In this document: positions 44,558-56,829 of the stretch, in pieces
Layout: the number at the start of each line of letters is the position of its first letter
Numbering within the stretch: the stretch's first letter is position 1
Assembly (NCBI GenBank): GCA_918026815.1
Contig: CAKJVC010000191.1
Span: 310,001 to 374,000 of the forward strand
Reading direction: 5' to 3'
Source of the DNA: Chalara sp. BL73
Lineage: Eukaryota > Ascomycota > Leotiomycetes > Helotiales
Length of the DNA: 64,000 nucleotides
Notes under the pieces: model-generated
Told to the model about the DNA's origin: nothing
Seen by the model: the letters and a program-made list of their open reading frames with translations, nothing else
The model's database searches: none
Position numbers and translations under genes: made by a program

Positions 44558-46795
44558 ATGTGGTTTCACAGCGTCAGGAGAGTGATGAGTGGTATTCTGG
44601 CATTGGCGGTAGCGACTACAGGAATACATACAGAAATCTCAAGCAATATCACGGAAGTAGACATTATCATAGCCGGAGGCAAGTCATTCGTCGTCCTCTC
44701 GCTTCCGCTCACTACTCATGTCAATCCACAGGCGGAACGGCGGGTTGTATAATCGCATCTCGACTTGCTAAAGCAGATCCCGACCTATCTATCTTAATTA
44801 TTGAGCAGGGCATGAATAACTTCAATGTTCAGAGCATCATATATCCGGCACTATTCGAACGGAACACCATGCCTGGATCCGACACCGCTCTCTTCTGGAA
44901 GGCTAACAAGTCTCCGCAACTTGCGGATCGTGAGCCAATTGTCGAGACAGGTGGGATCCTGGGTGGCGGGTCGTCGATTAATTGGATGGTGTATACTAGA
45001 GGGCAGTGGGATGACTTTGATTCTTGGGATACACCTGGGTGGACGGCTGATGATATTTTGCCATATTTGAAGAAGGTGAGGTGCTCTCTAGTTTCACTTA
45101 TTACAAGAATTGTTCTAGTATACAACGAGAAGTGAAAAGAGCTTTGGATTCGATAGGTGTCCACAAGTTTCAAGAAATTTCCCGCATCTAACTCGCGAAC
45201 CAGGCTGAGACATATCACGGGGGAACCGATAATGAATCCACGCACGGCTACCAAGGTCCAGTTCATATATCAAAAGGGACGCATCAAGCGCCTCGGGCTG
45301 AGGATGCGTTCATAGAAGGCGCCATTAAGGCAGGCATCCCTGAAATCATAGACCTACAGAGCCTTCATTCTAACAACGGGTCCGGGTCTTGGTATCGCTA
45401 CGTATCACCTTCCGACGGGCGCCGCCAGGACGTTGCCCACCGATACCTACACCCCTTGTTGCAAAGTAGTAACTTCCCTAACTTGCATGTACTGGTCAGC
45501 AATCAAGTACTTCGCATCTTGTTCAATGAAACAAAGCGTGCTATTGGCGTCGAGTATCGAGCGAAAAGGAACTCTACGGAACCAACTAAAGATATAAGAA
45601 CTGTTGCAGCTAAGAAGCTTGTAATTGCTTCAGCTGGTGCTTTCGGGACTCCGCTTTTGCTTGAACGCTCAGGTCTCGGTGATCCTGCGGTGCTTGAGCG
45701 AGCAGGAGTACCAGTCGTAGAAAGTCTTCCTGGGGTAGGCGATGAATTTCAAGGTATGTGATGACTCCTTTCGTGCGGAGCTCTTCATTTAGAGTACTGT
45801 ATAGATAGTTTATACTAATGGCAGCACCCTGTAGATCATCATTTTGTCGGCTACGTTTACCGTACAAGCCTTTCACCAAACGAAACACTAAACGGGATAG
45901 CAAGGAATGACCGTGACCGAGACGTGGAAGCAATGATCTCTCGCAACGATCCCCAACTAGGATGGAACGGCCATGACGCATCCAGCAAACTCAGACCGTC
46001 ATACTCAGAGGTCGCGGCCCTCGGACCAGAGTTTCAAACGAGATGGGAAAGAGACTTTAAAGGTACACCCAACCGGCCACTAATGGTTATGGGACTCTTC
46101 AACTGCTATTTCGGAGATCCTGCCGCCCTTCCAGATGATGCAGAGTACGCCACCATTGCGCCGTGGGTCACATATCCATATGCGCGAGGACATGTGCATA
46201 TCACCGGACCTGGGATCGATGATCCGTATGACTTTGATCCGAGATGGTTGCTGGATGAGGATGATATCGATCTGAAGAGTCACGTGTGGGGATACAAGAA
46301 GCAGAGGGAGATCGCGAGGAAGATGGATATCTTTCGAGGGGAACTCGCTTCAGGACAACCGCGTTTCCCGGAAGGTTCCAAAGCTGCCATTATTGGGACA
46401 GCGGATGGTCCGATATTTGAAGAGATCGAGTATTCTGCTGAGGATGATGCTGCTATTGTGCATTACGTACGTGAGAATCTAGGAACATCGAGACACCCCT
46501 TGGGTACTTGTAAGATGGCGCCAAGAGAGGAGAATGGTGTTGGTGAGTTGATTACATTTGACCCTTTTTCTTGAGGAAGGAAGAGTTTCCTAATACATCT
46601 TTACATAGCCCATGCTAACAAGAATGTCTCATAGTTGATCGCAATCTAAATGTGTATGGTGTATCTGGGCTCAAGCTTGCGGATCTTAGTGTTCCGCCGC
46701 AGATAGTGGCGGCCAATACTTACAACACGGCATTGATGTTCGGAGAGAAAGCTGCAGATATTATTGTTCATGAGTTAGGGCTTGCTCAATTATAG
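44558..46795 (+). CDS. GMC oxidoreductase (alcohol oxidase-like)
   Basis: Exons 44558-44678, 44732-45075, 45204-45753, 45835-46542 and 46635-46795, 627 residues. The FAD-binding start reads DIIIAGG-GTAGCIIASRLA, with the first intron inside the glycine motif. GGILGGGSSINWMVYTRG is GMC signature 1, SAGAFGTPLLLERSGLG is signature 2, and HPLGTCKMA and NTYNTALMFGEKAADII close the fold. The pattern is nearest to alcohol oxidase or aryl-alcohol oxidase types, which oxidise alcohols and release hydrogen peroxide. A hydrophobic N-terminal stretch (VMSGILALAVATTGIHT) suggests secretion, and the C-terminal LAQL is not a peroxisomal signal. The first intron is GC/AG (GAG/GCAAGT), a recognised minor class. 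Confidence 0.9.
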
Positions 46796-47238
46796 TTTCA
46801 TGGTCTATGTCATCTAGATATGCATGCTTATTGCGATGTATTTTGCCGAGCCTAACAAATAGGGCTAAGCGATATTCATACCACCTTTCCTTCTTCAGTG
46901 TTCAATCACACTTGTACCAGACAGTCTGTTCCGCGTAGACCTACAAATAGGCAGACAAGATTATGTTGATTACGGTATTTAGGGTCACCGTGGGCTCACC
47001 TACTATTTTGTCAGAATTGATGAATAGTAAACGTACAGTATCACAACTTCCCGTGCATTGGGAACATGAAGGCTCAGTTTTGACCTATTCATTTATCTCT
47101 GGATCGTATTTATATTCCCACGATATTCGAGTTCCACCAACTCCCTAAAAAGCAAACGCAATTTGGATATCATAACTACATCAAGCCACACTGTAACCTT
47201 CCAAACGCCTTATACAAATTATGCCTATACACCTTTGG
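46796..47238. other. intergenic region between convergent genes
   Basis: 3' flanks of the GMC gene and the GST-fusion gene. Nothing else was seen. Confidence 0.5.
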
Positions 47239-49314
47239 TTAACCGACCCACTCCCCGGCTCCGAGCCTGTTCTGCGCCAAGCCCTCATAGCTATCCACAT
47301 AGAGATCATCCGTACTTGTCGTATTTTTAACATGCTCATTATCCATTACAGCTTCTATCCAATGTGCCCATCTCGAGCCTTGTATTGGATCGGACCAATC
47401 GCGGTAAGGTTTCAGAACCTTGGAAAGACGGACCATGATGGGTGCAAAATGGACATCGACGAAACCAAGATGGGCGCTAAGGAAGAAGGGTCCAGCAGGA
47501 TCGGCCGCCTTGACAATGAGGTTGATTGCTTCCTGTAGTTCATGCGTGTGTTGATTAACCTTGCCTTGGTCTTGGGCCTTGAGGATTGAGTAAAAGAGAG
47601 GCACGATCTTATCATCAATCTTCAAAGGTCAGCTACTTTGGAAAATATATTAGAACGAAGCAAACTCACATGTTTGCTCCAGATCCGGCATTTTGCCTTC
47701 AACTGGGGAGATAGATGTGGGAGAAGATTGTATGTAGCTTGACCGACGTGGAGATCCTCAAGCTTTGGAAAGGGTTAGCGACCGCAAATTGAAGCTAAGA
47801 CCGCTGCTTACATATTCTAGAAGAATTGTGCTGTCGGAGCATCGGAAATCGCCATGTGTAATTGTTGGAATCAAGCCACGATAGTCAGCATCGACAAGAG
47901 ATTGTGGTTTCTTATATGGATCAACTTCAATGTATTGGTATTGGATTCCCTTAACTTCTAAGGCGATCCACACCCGTTGGGCGGAAGGGCTGCAGGATGT
48001 TAGAGAACGCGCTCAGCATCAGAAGGGGGAGGAACTTACTTGAAGCAGCTTGCAAAGAACTTGAACTCGACCTCCTTTGAATGCTTCTTGACAGTCGCTA
48101 AAGCGTTGCCAGAAGCCTTCTTGTGATAAGTCTTTTGGGTTTTCTTCTGCTCCTTCTCCTGTGCTAACAAGAAACGTGCAACGGTATTCTTCTTGATCTG
48201 ATCACTATAGGCTAGGTCGTGCTTATGAGGGCCAGCGACTCCATCACCTTTGCCATTTCCACCATTACCATTGACTCTTTGAATGGTATACCAGCGTTGT
48301 CCACTAGCGCCAGGATGATTGGCTGGAATACCCGTCTGAACAAAACCCGTACCGAATTGGCCTTGTTGCATTTGTGATGAGTTATTCCCTCCAAAGAAGT
48401 TGCTTCCAGATTGACCCGGTGGGCCGTCGTCGTCGTCGTACCCACCCGTGTAGCCGTCGCTCTGCATCAGTTGCCAAGCGCCTTCAAAGTATTCTGTAAC
48501 CTTAATCTTCACGTCGCATAGATCCCGCTCTCTTGCAACACGCTTCCGCTTCTTCTTACTCGGGTCGTCAGATTTCTTGGTTCCTGGCGGGCGTCCCTTT
48601 AGACGACAATCATAGTAGTGAGACCGAAAAGGCTTCTTCTTGTAATTTTGAGTGGAGCGGTGCGAGTACACATTATCGATGTGTGGAAAGTAGGTCTGAA
48701 ATCTGCGCGAAGCATTACAAAGGTGAACTACACAACGTAGGTGATACATACTCGTCTTGCGATAAGGTGATAGCCTCGTCAACATGGAACAGTTTGTCTC
48801 TCCATTCTTGCAAATCAGGCGGATCGACAACAATCTTTGTCTCCATATGACCTTTTGTTGGCCAATTAGGACCGCCGTCAGCTGCGGTATATGATGATTC
48901 CTTCACAAAACGGTCTGCTCGTCGAGTCGAAGGCTGCGGAACAGGACCCGTAGTGAGGATACCGAACTGGCCACCACTGCCATTGTGCTGATGCGGGGTA
49001 TGAGGACTGGTATTATGGTGTACTTGCTGGAGCGGCTGGTGGGAATGATTATGATTGAATGGATTGACATTAAACGCGTGCCCATTTGGATCTTGCAGTC
49101 GTAGGTCCTGGTGGAATATGCCATCACTCTCACCGAGAACAGTCAAGTCCAGTCCCGTATCTTGGGCATGTGGAGCCAAAGCATGATGTTGATGTCCATG
49201 ATGGCTATGGTGTTGATGGGGCTGGGGATGATGAAGCTGTTGTTGGGGTTGGGCTTGTAATGACCGGTATACGCTGGGTACTTGTTGATGTAGTACGGAC
49301 TCGCCGTCCATCAT
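47239..49314 (-). CDS. glutathione S-transferase fused to a His-rich, basic N-terminal region
   Basis: Exons (minus): 49314-48752, 48702-48040, 47989-47812, 47762-47670 and 47619-47239, giving one frame of 625 residues. Residues about 10-60 are His/Gln-rich (HHSHHGHQHHALAPHAQD). Residues 160-260 hold LQEWRDKLFHVDEAI, SHYYDCRLKGRPPGTKK and KKKRKRVARERDLCDVKIKV, which resemble a basic DNA-binding region. Residues 380-625 are a GST: KFFASCF, QRVWIALEVKGIQYQYIEVD, a thioredoxin-fold half with GDFRCSDSTILLEY, and an all-helical half (FFLSAHLGFVDVHFAPIMVR). The usual omega-type CPFAQR is CFNPSAQR here, so the catalytic Cys position has shifted or changed. The joint is an ordinary GT/AG intron within a conserved-looking segment, so I favour a real fusion, but two overlapping genes are possible. 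Confidence 0.75.
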
Positions 49315-49786
49315 GGGAGAAGAGCTCGACCCGAGCTTTGATGCTCGAGACCGGGTATGCTTGATGCTGCTTTTAGGGGATGAGGTTGTTTTGTGTCTTT
49401 GGCAAGGCCAAGCAATATTCTGCAAGTACACTATGCCAGATACGGCCCTTTTGGTGGAGCGGCCGCCTCCAGGCGTTTAGAATTAACGCCGATTACTCCA
49501 CTCACTTATTCTCAGCCGATAACCGGGAACGGCTATCGGATACTGAAAGATGCTTTTTCCCGTCCAATAGCCGACATTTGCAAAGCCCAATCCGACGCAG
49601 CACGATATGCTTAGGCCAAAAGTTCAAGGATGATTCAATGGGTTCAAATTGACTTCAAGCACCTACAATCAACGCTGTGGTATTATCCTTCTCCATGAAA
49701 CCCCCATGAATTACATACATTATTCAAAACAAATCAACTTCCATCACGCTCATCTATCATACACCTCTTCTTCCCACCTAGTTTAT
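49315..49786. other. promoter region of the GST-fusion gene
   Basis: 472 bases between the start of the fusion gene and the end of the PhoD-like gene. The fusion frame stays open for another 117 bases upstream without an ATG. Nothing else supported. Confidence 0.45.
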
Positions 49787-52706
49787 CTACTTAGAGTTAT
49801 CATTGTGAGCATCCACTAGCTTGGGCGCATGAGCCTTGACATGCAGATTTGCTGCCCCGGTATAGATGAGCTTAGGAATAGAGACGCCATATGACTGTGT
49901 CTGGCCGGATGCATCGTGCTGGTCCTTCTCGACATGGATACAAACGTGAAGGCTTCCGTCGCGATCTTTACCGTGACGAGTTGCATCTGCTGCCTGGAAT
50001 AAAAATTAGCATGTTTGAAAATAGGTCCCCATGTAAAACTGCTTACTTTGTGCGTAGTACCTGCATCAACCTCACCAGCGTGAATCCATTCATGGCCATT
50101 CTTTGTATGAGGGAGGGTCTCCGGTTGAGCTTCGCCAGTTCCATTAACTCCATTACCGTTAACATGTCCGTTCGTGCCATTGTGGCCTTCAAGAGCTTTG
50201 TTCTCTGTAATCTGAGCCCAGTTACGACTTGGCATCGTAACATGATTCGAGCTACTCGTCTTGCAGGTCTTTCCAGGATCTTTATCAAAGAGTTTGATGA
50301 GCGTCTCATCTGTATCATGATCAAGGTGATGAATTTTGTTTCGGCGCGCTAAGAGGTTCGCCACAGCTTGTGGAGGTGGCTTGTTGACTATGGCAGACGA
50401 TACAACATTGGCCATGTAGCGATGATCATTAGATACTGGAATGTTGAGTTTCGGATTGGAGTAGAAGCGGCCCATAGCAGCTAAATGAACGTCTCCACCA
50501 AGAATGCTGATTCGGACAGAGAATTCGGACGCAAGAGCCTGGAGCTGCTGAACAAGGAACAGACGCTCCTTTTTGTGTGTTCTGGCGGTGTAATGGTCAT
50601 CGAGATCATCCAACAGATCAACATTCCCGTCGAAGTGGTTGAAGAAGCCACCGCCGAACCCAAAACGCTTGTTCAGGAACTTCAATGGGCCCAGAAGTGG
50701 ACTACTAAAAATGTTCTCGAGCCACGTTAGGCGAGGATATGCGATAGGAATTCCTAACAACACAATTAGATGGTGGATAGGAGAGGAGCTGTTCTTCGCT
50801 GCACCAAGCTCTTTCCGTAGGCGACTGAAGATGATATCGTACGTCTCAGGATAGTTGACCTGATGTCTTGTTCGCTCCGTACGGGCATCGATACCAAAGA
50901 AGGCAATTCTAGCGCCAAGTCTAGCATAAATACTACGAGAATGATCTACTACATAAGGACCAGGCTTGGCACCTATAATATAGCTAGAATCGATTTCCTT
51001 CTCTTGCAAGACATAGGTATTCTCCAATTGCCTTGCATCTGGTCCAGAAGTAGCGTTCGTAGATGCTGTTGTAGGCCGTGGTTCTTCAGATTCTCTCGAC
51101 CGGGTAGGAGCGAGGCCGAGGTGTTTTCTCTGAGGCTTATCTGCAGTAGTGAAGCTGGTTGCAGGAGGCGCGAGATGGTGCTGAAATAGTAGATAGTATT
51201 TGTTGGCCACACCACCGATGCCACGGAAGACGGAACATCTCATGAACTCGTCCGTATATGAGCCGAATCCATCAATGATATCATGGTCATCCCACAGATT
51301 CAATTGAGGAATCTGACCGTTCGCTGTAGCAAATGGCTCAGTTCCATACCACCGAATATAGTTGTTAACGTAGTAATCATCGCACCTCCTTCGCATTTCT
51401 TCCGGGAAAGGATACTTCTGTCTCTTCATTGGGTTTCCAATATCCGTCCATTCTCTAAGCGGCCCATAGACTCTTATTCCATCGTTATAGATCTGATCTC
51501 CTCCACCAAGCATTACATGGAACGGAGTTGCTTTATGAAACCGCTGGACATCGTTCCAAAGAGCGGCGCCGCTCCAAGCATCCTCATCTGTGCCAACGCT
51601 AAAGCCATTGCAAGAGTGGAACATGATTCTCATCGAATCTGATATTGCAGGAATGTAGAAGCTATTTTTATCGGTCTTTTTGCTGTTAGGGAAACTAAGC
51701 CCTGGTATCGAATAATCACATCTTATTTCCACATCCAGCAGAGGAACGATCAAATCAAACCTCCAGAATGTATTGTTCGGGTCCGAGTAAAGTTTCGTGG
51801 CGGTAATTTTGGTATCTATATGCAATATTTTAGTAACCGCTCTACTCGACATTGTTGATGCAACATGATTTTAAGTTGGATGCCACGTTGGTGGGCGGAC
51901 TCAGAAGTATTTCACTTGCTGAAAGGCTAAAGTTCCAACATCCCTAAGACTGAGATCTGCTGGATCCTGCCATGCAGCATATAGAGATTTGATAATTGCA
52001 TACCTTCTGTACTGCTTGTTCCATTTGGCGCCTCATTCGATGTGCCAGGTCTTGGGGGGTCATGAAAACCCGAATTCCCATTGAAGGCCTCATATGGTTC
52101 ATTGCTTGCAGCTTCCTGTCTCGGCCCATCTATCGCTGGCGCATGTCCTGAACTTCCAATATTGGCCGGGCTAGCTGTGATAACGAGGACAGGAGGCGGC
52201 CGTTCAAATAGCTAAGAAAATTGTTAACGGTTTTATTCAACCTTGTTTGATACCGCTCAAGGTCCAGAAAATCACCATCTTGGGAGATCACTTACACCGC
52301 CGCCCTTTGTAACAATCAGCACACTCCCATACCAGGTCTCATTCTCCATTCTTCTATAGTTTAACAATGGTCCACATTTGACCTCCAGAATCCCCTGCCC
52401 AACACTGGGGAGCTCCGTCGTAACAGCTTCCTCTCCACTGCCTGTAGCTGGACCATGTGCTACATCGTCACCGGCTGACAAAGGCGCATGTCTCGGACCC
52501 GTAGAGCCTGAAGTCTGAGGCGGCGCACCGACCCTCGAGCTGTTCAAGAATACTGTGAGGTCCTGGCTGCCATCCCTACCGTCTGGCGCACGCGGTCTCG
52601 CATGTCTGGCGAAGGAGGAGGACTCTTGATGGCGCCAGCGGGTGGAAGAGGCATGGGTATCGTGTTCGGAGCCATGGAGGACGTTGTCGCGATAATGGTC
52701 GGCCAT
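49787..52706 (-). CDS. PhoD-like phosphatase
   Basis: Exons (minus): 52706-52296, 52211-52004, 51815-50047 and 49993-49787, giving 864 residues. Metallophosphatase motifs are clear: MLGGGDQIYNDGIRV, NLWDDHDIIDGFGSY with the metal-binding Asp and His, and ISILGGDVHLAAMGRF. The region NTFWRFDLIVPLLDVEIRCD before the catalytic part, and the tail ADATRHGKDRDGSLHVCIHV, match large fungal PhoD-like proteins. No signal peptide is visible; the N-terminal 80 residues are low-complexity. The substrate is unknown; family members act on phosphodiesters or phosphomonoesters. The intron 51816-52003 (188 bases) is longer than others here and might hide a small exon. The frame also contains an internal ATG (51852), but exon 1 encodes the conserved GPLLNYRRMENETWYGSVLI segment. 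Confidence 0.88.
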
Positions 52707-55535
52707 TATTTATTAAAGTTGTGTAGCTGCTGTGCGCAATGAAATCCCAAGCTGTAACCGTGGCAGAGACAGTTGCAGCTGCGTTTATTGCTTTGATATA
52801 TGAAAGAACGAGAAAAGGTCAAAAAATGCTGAGTTAACAATTTGTTGTTTGCATGCAGAATTCAGGGACTCGCGTTGGTTGCGTGTTGGAATTTCAGCTG
52901 TGTCAGCCTCGCCGCAACCAAGCTTACCAGTGAATTAGGGTAGGGAGCAGCAGCGACAACAGTGACGATATCAGAGCCGCTAATTTAGAGAACAGAACAA
53001 AACAAGGCGAGGCAAAATGTTATGATCATGACATAATATACAGACTTTGATAATAAGCTAAAGCTCAAACAAGATGTTCTGTTGTTGCCAAGGCAAATCC
53101 ATCAACCCCCATATTCAGGTCTGTTGACCACAGCGCATCTTAGCGGCAGGGAGCTTACAGGGGTTTGATAAGGCTTACAGGGTGGGTACGCGGGCCAAGC
53201 ACGCTAAAATTTGGAGATCAGCTTGGCACCTTCATTGGTCGGTTATTCGGAACGAAGGAAGAAAGGGGTTATGTAAATATGTATATTCATTTCTCAACAA
53301 TTCTCAAATAGTATGGTATATGTCACCGAGATGCAAGCCATATTAATGGAACCAGAGAACCATATAGAAGTGACATTGAGCCGGCCATGAGCTTAACAAC
53401 CATAAATGCCACTCTCTTTAATAAAAGAACATCATTATTGGAATGATGCCAGGTTTTCTAAGGAAACCTGACCCTTCAAAGCTAATAGAAGCTATCAAGT
53501 TTTGAGCGCAATTTTTTTGATCCTCGGCAGGTGCTCAGTAGGACGGGAATCAGGTGCGGATGCAATGCTTTTTAAAATGCGACGCGATTGCTGCCGGGCA
53601 CCCCTAGAGTCGTAGAGTCTGAACATTTTTCCTATTAGGCAGCACTTCTACCACAGGTGGACCACGTTGGGTATGTTTCCACATCGCATCTTGGAGTCCT
53701 AGAGGGAGTTTGGGAAAGGTTTAAACTCAGTATAGCTGTGGATTCTGCCACGATCGATACAACGCTAGTAAGTATGCCAAACAGGTTCTGGATAGACGAT
53801 TGAAGAGATGTGAGTCTTGTAAGATTTCTCTGGTCTGGGAATCAGAAATAAATATTTGATTTGTAGAGTGCAAGATGGGAGAGATAAGGGTAGGAATATG
53901 GAGGTATCGCTTGAAGAAAATTTTGCGTGTACGAAAATACACGATCTACCAAGGCTCATACAGAAGTAGTTCTGTTCTAGCCTCAGAGCCATCCATATTT
54001 AGCCACAGTCTCCCTTTCTTATTCACGGCCTTACACACGATGCATGCTCTGGTAATCTGCATAGGAAAGTGTAGAACTAGACGTTCAAACGATAAGCTTA
54101 TTGATCGTTGTAGCTACAAGAGCAGGTAGCCACCTTTCCCAAGACATCACTTGTACAGTGCTTCTAATTAAAAAGGTCCTAAATGATGCCCTCTTTTTAC
54201 TTATGAAGAACCGTAATTTACTCATTGAAGATTCAAGTGACCAAATGTTATAATCAAGATTTTGCGTTGTAGCGATCTCATTGATGTAATATCCTTTATG
54301 AGGTGTGAAAGAATAATTTTACACTTACACGTTTCCAACACCGACCTGCCCAAGGATACAGATATACCTATCGGCAAGGAATATCCACCTGACTGCTCCC
54401 TTTCCTGATTGCTTTTGTTCGTATTTATTCATACCTGTTATATATCCATTGCGTCTCACACCACCACTATTCTTAATATTTTATGACCCTGGAATTACAT
54501 CCTAACCATGCTTACCCTTCTTCAGACAGGCCCTGGTTCAGGTATATGCTCATTTGCTATCTCGAACTTTTCTCCCTGAGCACGACTTGAGATAGAAATC
54601 AAAGCCAAAGATTCATCGGCGGCTTGACAGCTTCTCAACCTTGAATAGTGGGAACAACATCCGCCGCGTACTTTAGGACAAGACAGATTCAGCCCCAAAG
54701 CAAGACAGTAAGTCGCCTCTTTACTCGAGTTACCGTATCAATGGAGAACACCTGCAACTTAAGCCTTCAACTGTTAGAGCGACACCATACGGAATATTAA
54801 TAGGAAAGTGTTATGAGAATCCCCGCCCATCTGGCTCTTGCTTACAATCTTTCAGCCACCATGATCAATTACCCATTATCTAGTAACACAGCAGCAACAG
54901 CTGAACCCCCCTCCGCCGGCTAGAAAACTCCATTCTCCACCGACCGGTCAAAGAGCCGTTACACATTTCTTCACAGAATTTACCCGCTTCAAGAACCTTC
55001 CCACTATAATGCTCTGCGACGTCTTGATCAATGATTCCTCCACATGACTAATTCAGATCTTGAAAAATCCTAATCCGCTATATAAATAACAAATATAGCA
55101 GGGCTCATGTTGACAAGGCTTCTATAGGCTAGTTTAATATCTTCGGAAATCTCTACAGGGCAGGCGAAACAAATATAGAAATGGGTCGTATCAACGTGGC
55201 TCGGCTGAATCCAGTCATAGATGGTGTAGTTCCTTAGAAGCTGTTGGGAATACGAATCTTAAGTAATTACGAATCACCGTTATCAAAAACAAAGTCTAAG
55301 CTGTACGAAAGGTGTGGTTAGAGGCGTCGGCGAGAAAGAGAGAAAGAGAGCGATGGTGCATATCTTGTATTTCAGGCAGTAATTGAGTTATACACGCAAA
55401 CCCGAGTACAACTTAATGCAAGACGCAGGACTGATAATCATCATGATATCAATCGCTCCCATAGACGCGGCATCTTAGAAGCCCATCCGTAGAAGACAAT
55501 CCCACAGCCTTTATTCTCCATTCACTGATCCCTTC
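52707..55535. other. intergenic region, 2.8 kb
   Basis: Promoter of the PhoD-like gene and 3' flank of the 2EXR gene. Open frames are short and without features. No repeat structure stands out beyond short purine or pyrimidine runs. Confidence 0.45.
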
Positions 55536-56829
55536 CTACTGGACCAGCATCGTGTCGTAGTCAATCTCATCTTCGTCCTCTACGACAAGCTCTCCGGCAT
55601 TATACTTCTCGATGAGGTAGGTTCTCAGAAGGTCAGGATGTCCCATGAGCTTGATCTCAATCTTTTGCAGAGGCACGATGCGGATATGCTTCATCAGGCG
55701 AATAACAGCATCCAACTCCTGGTGAGATTTCTCTAGGACCTTCGTAAGGTTGCGTCCGATAGTCTCAACCGCATGGTTTTCTTGGTCGGTGAACAAGCTT
55801 TCAATCATGCCTATATTCAATCATTAGCTTTAATTCTCTTGCCAAGCAAGTGCACTGAGGTGGATAAGTGACATACCCAAATTAAGTCTGACCTGGCCAT
55901 CATACTCGCCGCAATGAGAGCCCAACTCAACCAAATCTCCAATATCGTCGACCTTCAGCTTCTCAAGATTCTCTTGCTTGATACCGGATGGAATGAGAAT
56001 AACCGTGTCAAGATTGGTGAAGCGTCTCAAGAGATTAAGGACGAGATGGCTACTGAACTCGCAGTCGGCCAAGCAAATGGCGAGCTTGCGGATGTGACTT
56101 GTGACGAATTTAATGCTTCCAAGCAAGCCGGGGCCTTGGATATTACCGAGATCCCAAGTCGCCTCATCCAAGCCCTCGATCATGAAAACGTCATCCTCGG
56201 CATTGTATCTGAGGGTCTTGTACTTCTTAATGGAGGTTCGACCGTTGTGATTTTCCAGCTCGAGTGCACTAAGAATACATGTCAGCTTTCAGCACGCAAC
56301 TACCTCCAGAAATTCAATGAACGTAAGTAAGTTGAGGATGCTTTACTTACTCAGCAAAGTGTTTCAACGCAACGTTTCTGGCCTGATGATTGACGGAAAG
56401 CAAAGCACAAGGAGGGTTACGAGGGTTCAAAGTGCCAGCGACAAAGCTCACTCCATTGAACGACAAGTTGCTTGAATCCTTCCGGATTGGATGAATGTAG
56501 TATTTGACGTAGAGGAGCTGGCCCTTGGGTAGAGCGTTCTCCCAGATCTTCATACGGAGCTCAGGGATAAGCGAAGCAAACTTATGGAAGTCCACAAGTG
56601 TTACAGGAGAGCCAGCCAGCAGTCCGGCAGGTCCATTAGCCGTCTCGATGCCGTCCATGCTAGTCAACGCGGTTTGATGAGCATTGGCAAGTGGTACACC
56701 AGACAGGACAGAAGCGATGAGGGATGGATAAAGCCGGAATTGATTTTGGTCGTCGTCTCCTTGGTGTGAGGAGGAATTGTTGTTGAAGGTTCTCTTTACA
56801 AGAGATTTGGCTAGGCGTGCAAGTCCCAT
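55536..56829 (-). CDS. 2EXR-domain protein
   Basis: Exons (minus): 56829-56351, 56268-55877 and 55810-55536, giving 381 residues. The domain starts FHKFASLIPELRMKIWENAL near residue 85 and continues with PPCALLSVNHQARNVALKHF, as usual for 2EXR proteins of filamentous ascomycetes. The middle (GLDEATWDLGNIQGPGLLGS, ICLADCEFSSHLVLNLLRRF) and an acidic end (VVEDEDEIDYDTMLVQ) complete it. Function is unknown. The first Met was taken as MGLARLAKSLVKR; the frame extends upstream without ATG. It is intact, unlike the family member at 23-24 kb. Confidence 0.82.

Noticed and set aside
51843..52003. A separate short gene or second start for the PhoD-like protein at 51852.
   Set aside because: The upstream exons hold the conserved N-terminal part and splice in frame, so the ATG at 51852 lies in an intron of the longer model.
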